Origin: Haliotis asinina
Taxonomy: Eukaryota > Mollusca > Gastropoda > Lepetellida > Haliotidae
Length of the DNA: 64,000 nucleotides
Direction: 5' to 3'
NCBI RefSeq assembly: GCF_037392515.1
Contig: NC_090295.1
Span: 12,419,001 to 12,483,000 of the forward strand
The notes beneath the pieces were generated by a model, which was not told where the DNA came from, searched no databases, and saw only the letters and a list, made by a program, of their open reading frames with translations. The position numbers and the translations under genes are program-made. Positions within the stretch are counted from its first letter, which is position 1. Each line of letters opens with the position of its first letter. Positions 1-12,900 of the stretch are shown here, piece by piece.

Positions 1-85
1 TGCAATATCACGGCGGAAGACACCAGTACTGAGCTTATTGCATTGTTCCCACTTGAGGAACAGAACCCCGCTGAATAAGCTACCT
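1..85 (-). repeat. Type II SINE fragment
   Basis: The first 85 bases resemble the central part of the tRNA-derived SINE in reverse orientation (aatatcacggcgg..gacacca..). It is degenerate, lacks the tail, and lies in the intron before the last SLC17 exon. Confidence 0.4.
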
Positions 86-181
86 CATCGCATCCCAAGT
101 ATTGAAGAAAAGTCTTACATGTGTAGATATACGAAGAAACATTTGTTTGTGTTTTTAATCTTTTGTCTGTCATTTGTTCAG

Positions 182-367
182 AAAACGGCAGAGGAATGGC
201 AGAACGTGTTCTACGTCTGTGCAGCGTTTTCTGTCCTGGGTTCCATCATGTTCCTAGCATTTGCTAAGGGGGAGGTCCAGCCTTGGGCTAGAGAGGCCGG
301 AGACAGGGCAGCTGGAGAACACTCCAGCACTTACCGTGTCATGTATTCCCCCAAATCGCGACCATGA
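182..367 (+). CDS. SLC17-type transporter, last coding exon (partial gene)
   Basis: This is the terminal coding exon of an SLC17 family anion transporter (sialin / vesicular glutamate transporter group), a 12-helix major facilitator protein of lysosomal, vesicular or plasma membranes. A 3' splice acceptor (TTGTTCAG) ends at 181. The 61 codons after it read [16 protein letters not shown], then a hydrophobic stretch of about 22 residues that fits transmembrane helix 12, then GEVQPWA. The family is known for a (S)GExQPWA motif just after the last helix. A hydrophilic cytoplasmic tail of about 25 residues follows to TGA at 365-367. The open frame upstream of 182 (from the ATG at 38) is intron sequence and should not be joined. 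The gene runs on the plus strand and converges with the minus-strand MIB-A gene. Upstream exons are outside the window, so the exact subfamily and substrate cannot be given. Confidence 0.8.
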   Translation, partial: KTAEEWQNVFYVCAAFSVLGSIMFLAFAKGEVQPWAREAGDRAAGEHSSTYRVMYSPKSRP

Positions 368-408
368 TATAAACATATTATCATGAACTATGGAGATAAT
401 TTTGTTGA

Positions 409-414
409 AATAAA
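409..414 (+). promoter_or_regulatory. Polyadenylation signal of the SLC17-type gene
   Basis: AATAAA lies 42 nt after the TGA stop at 365-367, a normal distance for a short 3' UTR in AT-rich sequence. It supports 182-367 as the final exon. Confidence 0.65.
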
Positions 415-2714
415 AACTGCCTCATTGTTCCTTACTTTTCTTATCTACTTTTTAATTTACAATTTTGTCAAATCTAAATTATTTTAAGTTCTCCGCTGAA
501 GTAATGAAGTTTATTTAATATTCGTACTGGATTATGTCAGCTTCCCCTCAGAAATGTTCACATAAAAATCATAAAATCCAAAGGTTAGAGGGAAATGCTA
601 CTTGGAGAACATGTTCGGAGGAATGTGTGGGATGGGGTTGGTGCGCACGCCACCTGTGGGTCCCCTTGTGACATCCCGAGATACAGTAGACATTAAGATG
701 ATACTTTAGTGGGATGTTTCTACAAGGTTGTGTACCAACACCAGATTTCCGCCAATACCATTGCTCGAGACTCAAAGGACTCAGCATAATACTTAGCGCC
801 AACGAAGTACTTATTCCAAAGATAAGATAAGTGTCTACGTATATTTCGGTCCTTTTGACTAATATCACAATGACTGACAAAACCATATTAAAATGTTTTA
901 GTATTTTCACATGTAAATCTTGTTTTTTTAATCATTAATAATAACTTGGATACATACTGCGAGACACACGTCATTTTCAAACGTCGCTGAAATTGAGAAA
1001 AGATTATGATTTCGAATATTGTCTACATGTCACGAGGTCAATACTCTTCCAGAAATCCGACCTGTCATCATTCGGCCGATTCGGGTTTGAATCTGAAAAT
1101 CTGAATCATGATTTTTCAGTCGTACTCTCCGGAGTTATAGACCTGCCTTTGTCATGACACAAGACACTGCGGCGGTAATATCCTAAGAACATTTAGTCAA
1201 AATCATCGGTCCGGCGATACTAGTACTGCTGCTGATATGGGAAAAGCATTCTGCCATCCATATTTAAATAATACTTTAAACCACCAACAACAACCTTTTT
1301 TCAATAATGTGCACCCCCTTTCTTGAAAAGCTGTATTCGCCCCTGGTGATTGTTTACACACAATATCCATCTACTCGTGATGCAGTGTAGCAGATAAAAC
1401 ATACTTTGATAAAATAACAATGTGATACAATGAAGTTGTGTGTTGTAAAGTGAAGGGAAGAACGGATGAATAGAGAAAGAAAGTGCACCATTAAAATGGT
1501 GATCACATGGGGAAATATACATCTGTCACGTGGGTGCATGTTACGAAAGTATTAATAGACATAATGATAGTAACTTTAACGGCAAGTTCAGTGAAATAAC
1601 AAAAAAATATTGAATATACTTTATCTAATGCCAACCCAGAGGGCCACTAATTTCATTTTCGTTGCAACTAGTTATACACGTTTCGACTAAAACAATCCGG
1701 GACAGAAAACAGTTCGTTATAACGGCCATTTCGGTATAACCGTAGTTTACTGAAATGACAAAACATCGTAGACTATATTTGGAAAATATCTGACTGAAGC
1801 ACTAGACATTAATTCGTGAGACATCATTCGTTGAGGTGAAAACAATGTACGTATAAATTGCACTTGCCCACATATGATACTGTCCCTCTTGATACAAAAT
1901 GAAGACTAGTATATTCTTGCAATTGTTTTCAGAGACTAAACAATAATTTCAAATCACTATCGTGCGCTCACGTACATATCCTTGGAAACAACCATGATTA
2001 CTACATTCATCCGAAGTTTGAAAAACGAGTGACGCACTGGCTCCCAGTCGAAATACAATGCAGGTTGTCATTCATATAATTATGTTTAAAACCACACGTC
2101 GTATGAGTGGAATACGCCAACGTAAGTAGCACAACAAGTATATGTATTATATTCAAACGTTTTTTTTTGTTCGACACCTGGATCGATCTGCCGACTTGGC
2201 CCTCACCAGACAGACTGTCTATTTTCTTTGAGTGTCAGTTAGAAGTGTTATAAACACCGGAGAGAGTTCTGATTACTCGCTTGATATGTGTTATTGTCCG
2301 TTTGGCTCAAAAGCGGACCGATGAATTGCAATCTACCTCGAAAACTAATAAACATAAAATAATTAATGAAAGGCCGATCATAAGCCAAACACCATACCAA
2401 CTCTCTGAGGTTTTTGCAGAATTTTTATTCTAAAAACAAACTAAATAAAAGTTATTTAACAAATAATCATTAAAATATTGACGCAGTTCACTGCTTGTTA
2501 CGAGGAAGTGCAGACAAAGGGACAGCCAGGTGTGCGAGCACGTGAACAAGTGCCGAAAAGTTATTTATTAATTAACCTGTGCGGTGCCGTCTTCATTCTT
2601 TATCAGACACCCGGTTCTCGCTTTCTACATCCATATAACTCCCTCCGTTGTCCAGTGAGCAATGTGTAAGCTTTGTCGATGTCGTGGCCTGGCAGGAATC
2701 GATTCTGGTACAAC

Positions 2715-2715
<1 letters not shown>

Positions 2716-2759
<44 letters not shown>

Positions 2760-2763
2760 GATA
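2716..2763. repeat. (GAT)n microsatellite
   Basis: About 16 GAT/GGT triplets with one interruption. The apparent poly-His, poly-Ser and poly-Met reading frames across it are products of the repeat. Confidence 0.9.
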
Positions 2764-3253
2764 AACAATAATAAAAAAAATGAAAGACCACCCAACCTTA
2801 ACGGAAGTAAAGCAGATCGAGCAATGCATTACTTTGTACCTCTTGACGCTCCCAAATTGCATCTTCATAAAGTCCAAATTTTGCTGGTGATACAAGTAAC
2901 GCCTGATCAGTTTCGACTTTCTATTCACCTTTATTGACGATGAACATATATTTACATGTACGTGCACATGTCTCCAAGAATGTTTGTGTCCACATAATAC
3001 GACGTATATATAAATAAACAATATTAAAAAAGAGACAATAAAACGTCAGGGCCAGGGCCCTTATTCTCGAAACTTTCGTAGCCATACCATTTCTTAACTT
3101 TGATCGTAGCCAATGTGTCAACAATGGACTTAAGATATTCGTAGGGGTGGGAACGTTTCGAGAATAGCTAGCTGGGGTTTGTGAGTTTTATCAGTCTACC
3201 AGTAATGTGACGAAACAAGACACCAAGCAGTTGGCCTATAAACTGTGGCAAGC

Positions 3254-3363
3254 ATATGAGTGGATCACCTGGAATAAACAAACACCTCTGATATGAGTGG
3301 ATCACCTGGAACAAACAAACACCTCTGATATGAGTGGATCACCTGGAACAAACAAACACCTCT
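3254..3363. repeat. 37-bp minisatellite, three copies
   Basis: The unit begins atatgagtggatcacctgga and repeats three times almost identically (one T/C difference), in intergenic DNA. Confidence 0.9.
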
Positions 3364-4554
3364 GTTTAACATTACTGTTACGATTATCTACCTGTGGTAA
3401 CATGGTAAAAACCCATACCTGTAAAGAGCATTTTACATTTTACTGGTGAATGTGTAGTACACATTGTTTAAGGTAACACGTTTAACGATTTCCTTGGAGA
3501 ACGATTATCTCAACAACTTCTTGCGTATTATTTCATGAAAACGTCAGAAACATAATTATCAACTCCTTGGTATGTTATTAATAATCTTATCGACAAATCT
3601 TATCGAACAAAATCGACACATGACCTCAAACATGCATAGAAAAGAAGTTTTTCCTGAATTTGTACAAACCGATTTGATGCGTAAGCACAGTCTTTGTGAG
3701 TTTGTTATCTGCGGCACCAAAAATATTCTACGTATATGATGGCCGTCTATTAATGAACGACTCTGAACCAGTCAATCCAGTGATTAATATTACCATGGAT
3801 CTACACAAAAGTGCTAACACGACTTGCACTGACCTTCGTCTCAAAACTTGACAACACGATAACGCACGTTGCTTCTTACAAAACATCATAATATTTTAAT
3901 GTACACAACATTTACACACCGATATCAAGTACAATTTCCCAAAATTGCATACTGTTAATAAGAATCCGAAAAACTATTCATACATAATGTAACAAATCTA
4001 TATTAAATAATACAACATAGATTAATGGTGATGAGTATATTTTTCACTGCTAAAAACATGTTTCAGTTTGAAATTTTCTCACAGCCAATACATTTATAGT
4101 TCTGGATACACAAATTTCAAAACAAATATGAAACAATACCCGTTTACAAATAACAAACACTGACGTGTTTCATGTAAAACCGCACAGTGGATTTCTTTGA
4201 TGCTATATAGCTTATAAATCGAACGACATTTTTCAAAAGGATACATGTAGAAGTAAGTTGCGCATGAATGAAGGCCTGCATGACGTATGTTGCGATATTT
4301 GTTAGAATGGTTTCTGTTATTTACCATTAGTTCATGGTTGGCCGTTCTATTTATTTGAGACAGAAGTCCATATATATCAGAAAACATTTCTGATTAGTAT
4401 CATACCTTTGGTCGGCATGTGTGTAAACCACTGGAAAAAAGAACGTAAACGCAAATGTTAGATGATGACTAAAAACCAACAGGAAATAGCTATTCAGTAG
4501 TGATAACTCTAATTCTGCTTTGGATTATTTTAAACGGCGTCTGTTAAGAAGTGT

Positions 4555-4985
4555 TTGCAATACTTTATTTTACTAGTTGGCAATCAGGGCCTGCTGACAC
4601 CTGCAAGTTTTAAAATCTACAGGCCTATTTTGATAAAGTCAAACCAATAACGCAAAACAGACTACACTGTACACAGCTTTACACTGTTTGTAATGGAATG
4701 GCGTTTTATTTGTCAATGACTGGTGTTGACATTCCTATGCGCATAGCGCTGAAATGGTGGGAGGTGAAGTTATGGCACATGAAGGATCATGCATGATCCC
4801 CGAAAGTTATTAAGGAAAACAAATAAAACAAAAATAAAAAGAATAAATAAAAATAAACAGGGGAATGATTGCAGTTGAAAAAGCGACACATAATTTACTG
4901 AAGGCCACAAGGGCCTGCAAATATTAGAAACGGCCGGTCCAATACAATAATAACCGGCTTTGGGCCTCCTGGCGGCGGTTATTTC
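4555..4985 (+). repeat. Dispersed repeat (Type IV), copy 1
   Basis: A stretch of about 430 bp matches 18935-19320 in the same orientation. Shared landmarks in order are a cagttg..atcagg..gctg block, cattcct..gcg.agcgctga, gccacaagggcctg.aaatat, and a GC-rich end of repeated ccgg words. No long conserved frame supports a protein. It could be the 3' end of a retroelement or a non-autonomous element. Confidence 0.6.
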
Positions 4986-5694
4986 GGACGCTGCTGTTAA
5001 GCCGGGTAACGTTCTCATAACCCATGTAAATGTTTGGCCAAATCTAATTGATAGGCGTTCGTTTTCATTTGTCCAGTGAGTTTCCTTTTCGTTTGACCAG
5101 CGCGCACTATGTCCTGAGGTACTGTGAAGGAACGAACGATGGTAAGAGGTTCCTTGTGCATGTGTTGGGACATTCAGTGCTGTGTTTATGAGTCCTGATG
5201 CACATCCTGTCTCAACGTCGTCAGAAGGGTTTATGCTGGACCTCGACGTCTCCAGAAGCATCCACGCTCGACGTCTACTGCACCTTACACTGCACCCCTG
5301 GAGGACCTTCATCATCTGCGGAGAGAGGCCATACAAGGATTTCCAGTGTGCCCTCCATCTATAACTTCACATATATCCACGGAACTTACTGAAGGTTACA
5401 CAACTGACATATTCTTCGCCTTCAAGACTGATTCAAAATGAGAACAAGAGGACATTCTAAAGCTACAGCATTAACATTTTAGCAATATTTTATGAATATT
5501 GTCTTTCACACGTTGAAATAACTAAATAAGAAAAAAATCAATCAGCAATACCAAAAGATAACCAAATACAAGAGAAAATAGCGTTGTACTAATATTATCT
5601 AAATCGTCTTTCCTTGCCTGTGAAGTTACAAGTTAATGGAAAAAGACACAAGACCCTTGCCACATGACCACAGGACATGTCTGCTTACCGTCGA

Positions 5695-5812
5695 GTCGAA
5701 TGTACAATATTAACTGTATCGAATGTACAATACTGATTTATCGAATGTACAATACTGATTTATCGAATGTACAGTACTGACTGTATCAAATGTACAATAC
5801 TGACTGTATCAC
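5695..5812. repeat. 22-bp tandem array
   Basis: Five diverged copies of a unit close to tatcgaatgtacaatactga, in intergenic DNA. Confidence 0.85.
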
Positions 5813-6198
5813 GAGTGTTAGTACTTTGACGCCGTGTTCAGCAGTATTACAGCAGTCAGTTTGGACAAGACAACCCACAAATGAGAGCTTGGAATACGAT
5901 GACAGAGCATGTATTTATGAATCACTATGAAATAGTGATGACACCAGGTGTTCGCGAAGAGGTGAGCGTGTCTTGCGTGTCCAAGTATTACTCGTCATGA
6001 ACACAAAGACCCGCGCACATCAGTTCAAGGGGAACAACTCGTCACAGCATACATGTTATGGACGACAGCTTCAGGGGCGCGAGCAGTGTACTTTCGTTAC
6101 ACATTTTGGAAAATATGCAGCAATTTAGATCGGCTATCAAATGGCCATAAAATCATTGCACATCATCATCTTACCGTTCTATAATGCTGAGTAACTGC

Positions 6199-6208
6199 TT
6201 TATTTATT
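6199..6208 (-). promoter_or_regulatory. Candidate MIB-A polyadenylation signal
   Basis: On the minus strand this reads AATAAATAAA, two overlapping canonical signals about 460 nt downstream of the MIB-A stop codon. AT-rich DNA makes chance matches common, so this is only a candidate. Confidence 0.3.
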
Positions 6209-6547
6209 GAATGAGTATATCATGTCTAAGAAATGAAAGTGCATATTGTACCATGGAATTCTATTCCACAAATGTTTCTTATAAGGAAATCATAATTCCG
6301 CAAACGGAACATGTGCCATGTTCACTTCTATACTGAACAGCAACGAAGAAGCCACTTTGGTCTTTTTTCAAGTTTTCAAATAGGAGGCATGAACGCTTAT
6401 TTTTATGAGATTTCATTTTTTTAAAAACTTTTTTGTTTCTTTGGCTGCTCAGAGTATTTAAGCGATATTCCAGTAGTACCAGCCATGGTAGCTACAGCTG
6501 TCACAACTTTTGAAATACAATCACGCTTGCTCGACTTCAGGAGAATC

Positions 6548-6694
6548 TGAGCAACAGGGAACCGATGACATGTGTCAACCAAGTCAGCGAGCCTGACCAC
6601 CCGATCCCGTTAGTCATTACTTACAAGTTCAGTGGCCTTTTGTGGCAAGCATGGGTTGCTGAAGGCCTATTCTATCCTAGATCTACATGGGTCA
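6548..6694 (+). repeat. Type I interspersed repeat, 5'-truncated
   Basis: Carries the Type I blocks ggaaccgatgacatgtgtca, gcctgaccacccgatcccgt and gcaagcatgggttgctgaag. It overlaps the last codons and stop of the read-through form of MIB-A exon 17. Confidence 0.85.
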
Positions 6695-6967
6695 AGTGCA
6701 AATAGAATATTGTTTACTCCGTTCCTCCACCTACCTTGTGTGATTCTCTGTACTGTTTGTACTGGGGTGTCACAAACAGGACACTTCGAACAGCCATCGG
6801 CGCACGGTTTGCACATCACTTTATGTGCGCATGGGACGAACTTAGCATCTGACGGACGTCTGAAGCACTTGCTGCAAGGAGTCGGGATGTCCAGCAGATT
6901 CAACCCACCTAACCCGTGTGCCAAGTTGTGTGATGAGTTGGTTGTAGTGGTGTTCAATGAGTCTTGA
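6667..6967 (-). CDS. MIB-A exon 17: RING finger and C-terminus
   Basis: The acceptor TTATTTCAG precedes 6967. Joining exon 16 (ending ..CAG AA) to T CAA GAC restores the frame. After a Thr/Asn-rich linker the RING reads PCSKCFRRPSDAKFVPCAHK, then MCKPC and KCPVC: C-x2-C, C-x-H, C-x2-C, C-x2-C, a C3HC4-like set. The codon before the conserved donor is Gln (ACA CAA G, then GTAGGTGG at 6734), which matches MIB-B (AAA CGA G, then GTAGGTGA). Without splicing the frame runs 22 codons further, the last of them inside a Type I repeat, to the stop at 6667-6669. A missing terminal exon is therefore as likely as true read-through. Confidence 0.75.
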
Positions 6968-9900
6968 CTGAAATAAGGAACGATACACACATTCGATATA
7001 CAGGGAACATGGATGCAGGAACATTTCAATCATATAAACTGATTCTGGGCTAGACAAAAACAGTGGTTAATAATGTGAACAACAAAATTACCAACATCAC
7101 CATTCTACGCATTTGGGGATATGATGAAACATGAGCATCCATCTTTGGGGCATCGCCGATATCTCCAGGGTATACGCTCCATTAAATCTTCACAATATCC
7201 TAGCTACATCTACGACTCAGACTGATGAATTTATTACCTGAGGCTACCTTTCCTGGCTTTTTGTCCAACCTACACTGGGAAAATGAGCATTCGAGGTCAC
7301 AAATCACTTCTTAAATCATCTAATGTATTATATTTGGCAACACAAATCATGCACAAGGTCATCACAAGGTCATCTGAAACAGGCAGGAGTTATTGCACAT
7401 ATTTTTTTGTAAAACATGCGACCGCTATCTTTGTTGACACTGGGAAGGTCGATTGTAACAGTAGTTTGGCTTCAGTGAAAATTCGGAGGCAGCAAAGGGA
7501 GGTAATAAAAGTAGACGTAGAGCATCCGGTAATATTGGAGATTTATCGGAACGTATACCCTGGAGACATAGAGGATGTCTTCGGAGTCAGAAGACGATGA
7601 CACACAATATCCCAAGTCACATATCTCAACTAACCGACGTTAAAAGGTCGGATCTAACAACAAACCGAGGACCTTCCTTTCCTGGGGCATTACCATGAAC
7701 ACTATATAACGAACAGTGTAAGAAACACAACTCTGGCTGTTTGTCATGTTTTCAAAAAGAGGACTAAAATATGAACGCTTACTTTCATGAGATTTCATTT
7801 TTTCGAAACTTGTGTTTCTCTATGGATGTGTTTCTTTTTCTGTTCAGTATACCATGAGAGGTTGTGGGCACATGCGTGACGGGCGATGATACTTACGAAA
7901 ATGTCTTTTCAACAAATATGGTAACATTCGCTGTTTCAGATGTGTACCTTAGCTTTTTTATTGAGGAAAATATCATTTGCCTAGTGGCTAGCTAAGTGGT
8001 TAAAGCACTCGTTCTTCACGCCGAAGCTCCGGGTTTGATTCCCCACGCGTACGTTGTGCGAAGGCAATTTGTTGAGTCCGCCGTCGTGATACTGCTGGAA
8101 TACTGCTAACAGCGGCGTAAAACTAAACTCATTCACCCATTTCAAATGGAAGGACTTGTACACACTTCTGATCAATGTATTTCTGGATTGCTTTCTTGAC
8201 ACCTCCGTTATTACACAGATCAAGGGCCGCCATTCCGAGTGCGTTTTTGGCCTTGTATGCAGCACCATTCTGAAGAAGCAGCCGTCCAACTCTGAAGAAC
8301 TTCTCAGCCTCACTTGACGATATGGCACCCTAAAATAGTTATTTAAACGATTGACGCTGAAAAAGATTAAATTACCCTGAGAACAGTTGAGTTTGTATTG
8401 AGTTCTCAATATCTAACGAGAAGACAAGGTCATCAATATCTACAGCCACAGTGTTCTGTTCCTGTTTGGTTCCTGATGTTCCTAACTCCAACATAACGTT
8501 AACTTTACTTACTGAAAACACATGCCACATTTGGTTTTCCTATCTATAACGGCTCTTGAGAAAATCTCCTCCCATTGAGAAAACCATGCACTAAGTCAAT
8601 AATGCATGACAAGGGCCATGATTCTCTAACAAATCGTAACACGGTTTCCGTTTGCGAACTCCATCAAGAGATTCATGTCACGAAAAACACAAACTCGCCA
8701 AATATGGTTTCCCTGTTTATAACGGTTTCTGAGAAAATCTGTCCCCATCATCTGGGAAGGGAGGGATGGACGGAGTTCAAACCAATATCTCCCTCTCACT
8801 TTGTGGCTGGGGAATATAGAAAGAAACAGTTGCACAACAAATGACTCGGCATATTTACCCTCTGGGACACATGAACACACATCGCATGTAGCGGCCTGTC
8901 GCCCAACTCATTTTCAGCATTGGGATCAGCACCTGAAGAGAAACGAACCTTAAAACGTTAGAGATTCACATGCAGTCAAATGATCAAAGGCCAAAATAAC
9001 GAATGAGTGAGTGAGTTGGGTTTTATGGCGTCAAAGAACTGTTACAGTTTACCACTCGTGTTAGGGAAAGCGGGTCTCAGAAGTTTAACATGGAACAGTG
9101 GAACCAACGTGGATTGGTATGCTGTTGGCAACAACGTCAATAGGATACTGATTTGCCCAAGGCAAACAACTCTGCCAGCGAACGGTGGTGCCTAACGACT
9201 GCCCTTTTTCATTACCAACACCTTCCTATATTCTTTCCACCGTATAGTGAATGAAATAGAAAGTTACGATAATCAGTTACAATTAACAAATCTACAGATG
9301 TCTATTTATATAGTAACCTTTCTGAAGAAGGAGTTCCGCTGCCCTGTAATACGGTTGGCTGACAGCAATATGCAAAGGACTGAGGCCCTGTCGACCCTTC
9401 CGGTTAACGTCCGCTTTGCCCTGATAAGGACCGATCAAGGACGAGGAAAATGTCACAAAATATTGAAGGCAACATTATGAATCAGTGTTAGTGGGCAAAG
9501 AGTATAAACGAACAAGGAGCTTAAGGCGCCATTCCAAGTGGGTGGGTTATCGTTTTGGCAGCTTGGCTCCTGAGAGAATTTTCCCACAAAGAAACACATG
9601 TCATGCATGAGGTCTCACCTTACTGTTCACCTAGGTGTAAATGGGTACCCGGTGGGATAAGTCACAAGACTATTAACGTTCAAGCGGGCTGCGTGGGTTA
9701 ATTGGGGTAACAATGCCCATTTGTTGAATGCGCCTAGAGTTCAGCGCCACATAAGTGGTCTTAGTAAAGCTGGGTATACAAACGTGTTTATGTGCTACCT
9801 TGTCAAGGAGCAGTCTGCCACATTCCACGTGATCGTTTGCTGCTGCGATGTGGAGAGCAGAGAAGGTGTCGTTGGCCATCAGATCATTTACAAATGACGT

Positions 9901-12900
9901 GTCTCTCTCAAGTATTTTTTCAACCGAGCTGAAAGCACAATATCAGATAATTATTTTCCCACGGTCAGTTTTCTTTTTCGTATGTAAAGTCGACATGCAT
10001 GTTTTTAATAATGTATGATAAATTTGACTAATGGCTTAAGAGATAAGGTATATATATATATGTAATGTATACATGTTTATTCAGTAGAAGTGCAGATTGA
10101 AAACAAATAAATACGCAAAAGTTTCTGTTAGACTTTTAAGTACTTTTGATAATTTTTTTTAAATGTGCCGCCATAGGCAAACAGTGCAATAACTGACAAC
10201 CCATCTGATAATACATTACTTCATGTCAGCGTTTACCTTGATTTCCAAGATATTTATTGTTACTGAATGCGTTATTTATTGTCATGAGTATAGCTGGCAA
10301 TTTCGAATGTTTGTGAGTAATAAGAAGTAAGATTCTTCATGGATAACAACTTCAATTTCCAACACATATGATGCAGCATAATAAGGGGCGAAGGGGTAGC
10401 CTGGTGGCTAAAGCGTTCTCTCGTTACGCCGAAGACCCGGGTTCGATTGCCCACATGGGTACAGTGTCTGAAGCCTATTTCTCGTATACCCCGCTGTGAT
10501 GTTGAATATTGCTAAAAGTGGCGTAAAACCAACCCACTCACTCACTCACATGTAACAAATAAACTGTTATCCATAAAGTATCTTTCTTCTCATGAGTATA
10601 CCTGAGTTCAACACTGTGCTGTGAGCACACAACAGGCTTTGAGTGGTTTCTCTCCGAACTCGAAGTTTCAGATGGAAACGGGGGCAATAATCTAGGTTAT
10701 ATTGTACTGTGAAGCGTTTCAAGTCGGGGGTATCTAAAAACGTTTATATTTTTTTTTTAAAAAAATCTTTATTCCTCGCAATGGTCTCGGTACCTGCCAT
10801 GTTTTGCTGGAATATTGCTAATGGCGGCATAAAACTCAGTCACTCACTCACTCTCACTTACGGCACAACGTCTTTGAGACATGCCCACTGCAGGGGGTTG
10901 AAGTCTTGTTCGTTATACTTTCGGAGATCGGTTCTTGGACATTCGATCAGCACCTCAGCACATTCGTGGTTCTTGATAAAGATCGCGTCATGGAGAGGGG
11001 TGTCGCCGGCCTTATCCTGAAAATCACACATAGTTTTGTCGTCTTCACCTAAGGCAGGGAGCCTGGAGGGCGAGAAGAAACTCCTCGAAAAGCCGCTGAA
11101 CGTATGTCTCGGGTCGTTACGTAACCAGTGTAGCCAATATGGTGGCAGCTTAGTGAGCCCGGTTTATTTTCAACAGCTGATTAAGTTCACTGAGTGTTGT
11201 ACCAACTGAAATCCTACCTGTAGGAGATAGGTTAACTATTTTGTCACTTCAGTTTAAGTCAAATAATTGGTATTAGTGTCCGTATTAGGACAGTAGATTT
11301 GTAGTAAAGTTTCAAGTCGGTATGTTATAGCTCACTGGCTTCTATTCTCGATTCACCGCGAAGACAGACTAAATGTTGCCTACAAAAACTTCTTTCACAC
11401 ATTCGTTTCATTTTTAGAAGGAAAACATACCTTTAGTTGAAAGGTATTTGCAAGTAGTGTGACAGTTTTATGACTTAAAATATTGTTAGGGTGTAATTGA
11501 GGTGTGTGAAAAATATGACATTTCGCCGATCTGTTCTGATCCGCCATTAAAATGCTATTCGCCGTTGTTACTTCTAGTTACTTCCTCCTAGTTACTTCCT
11601 CAAAAACATCTTTCACATACACCTATAATTAATATGAGGGGAATAAACTATCAGCTGAAATGTGTTTGCAAGTAATAGCGATAGTTTCATGACCTAAAAA
11701 GGAATGTTAGGGTGCATTTGAGGTGTGTGAAAAATGTGACTTATCGCCGATCTGCTCTGATCCGCCATCGAGATACTACACGCCGCTGTTTGAGTGTTTC
11801 TAGTTATTACTTCAAAAACATCTTTCACATACAACTTTAATTCTTATGAGGGGAATATACTATCATGTGGAATGTGTTTGCAAGTAATAGTAATAGTTTC
11901 ATAATCTAAAAAAATGTTAGGGTGTATTTGAGGTGTGTGAAAACATGATGTATCGCCGATCTGATCTGATTCGCCATAGAAGCTAGAGGGTTATAGTTCC
12001 ATAACTTCTTTCTTTCTTGATGATCTTATTATTTGACAAAACTGGAAAGGTGTTTTAGAACGTTTTGTGACAGTTTTACACATTATATTTGAGGGCAGTG
12101 TGACAGTGTCAGTTAACATTTTGTTAGTGTCCATTCCATTCCCCACATGCAATAAGATATCTGAATTAAACAAAAATGACTCAAAGTACATTTTTTAAAA
12201 GGACTGCTGATGTTAACACATGTTCTCGCGATACTTTTGCGTTCTTTGACATGTTTTGGGAGGGAAGGCAGCGGTGTATCATTTATTCTTTCATTCATTA
12301 CATATGTACTTCTTTCTTTTATTCTTTTTCTTTATTTCTTTCATTTATTAACATAATTCTTGGTCTTAATTCTTACTATAATTCATTCATTGTAAAATTC
12401 CGACTGATACAATAAACTGGCTGAAGTTCTGTTAAACACAGCTGAAGTTGCGCTGGGAACGAGTCAAGTCACTGTGTGCCTTGGAGCATGACGAGGCACA
12501 CGTTAGTTAGTACAAATGGTAAAGAAAGCAAGCGAGTGACCTATCCCTGTTGTAGAGTATCCCTGCCTAAAGGAACGAGTTTATGGATGTCGACTTCTTT
12601 ATTTTCATGGACACCAAGCTTTCGGCAAGGGAAAGCACAGAACGTTGTGTATAGAATGAAAAGAAGTTATTCTCTAAGTCTCTCTAGACCAATGTTATTC
12701 TAACTCCTTTATCGGGTGAAAGAAAGACAAGGAAACGGACATCTACACAACTGGGAATGCCGAACTCATTTGATACTTCGTGGTAGTAATTCTGTATCTC
12801 GAAATACAATGAATCACGTATGATGTACGGAAATTACCGATGTTTTGCGAATGAAGTTCGATGGAAGGGACACAACTCTAAATCTGTTTCTTGTCGCCTG

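Larger units (their letters stand above)
415..6190. other. Intergenic region between the convergent SLC17 and MIB-A genes
   Basis: I find no supportable coding exon here. The sequence is AT-rich with scattered stops. It holds a GAT trinucleotide tract (2716-2763), a three-copy 37-bp tandem repeat (3254-3363), an imperfect inverted repeat (about 3055-3172), a dispersed repeat (about 4555-4985) and a 22-bp tandem array (5695-5812). A final MIB-A exon matching the acidic-tail exon of MIB-B was looked for on the minus strand and not recognised. Confidence 0.6.

Noticed and set aside
4770..5336. 188-codon open frame on the minus strand
   Set aside because: Overlaps a dispersed repeat also present at 18935-19320, ends in low-complexity F/L/V sequence and shows no domain. 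The frame is not kept in the other copy.
7283..7600. 105-codon plus-strand open frame
   Set aside because: Lies in MIB-A intron 16 and overlaps an inverted-repeat element arm; no domain or splice support.
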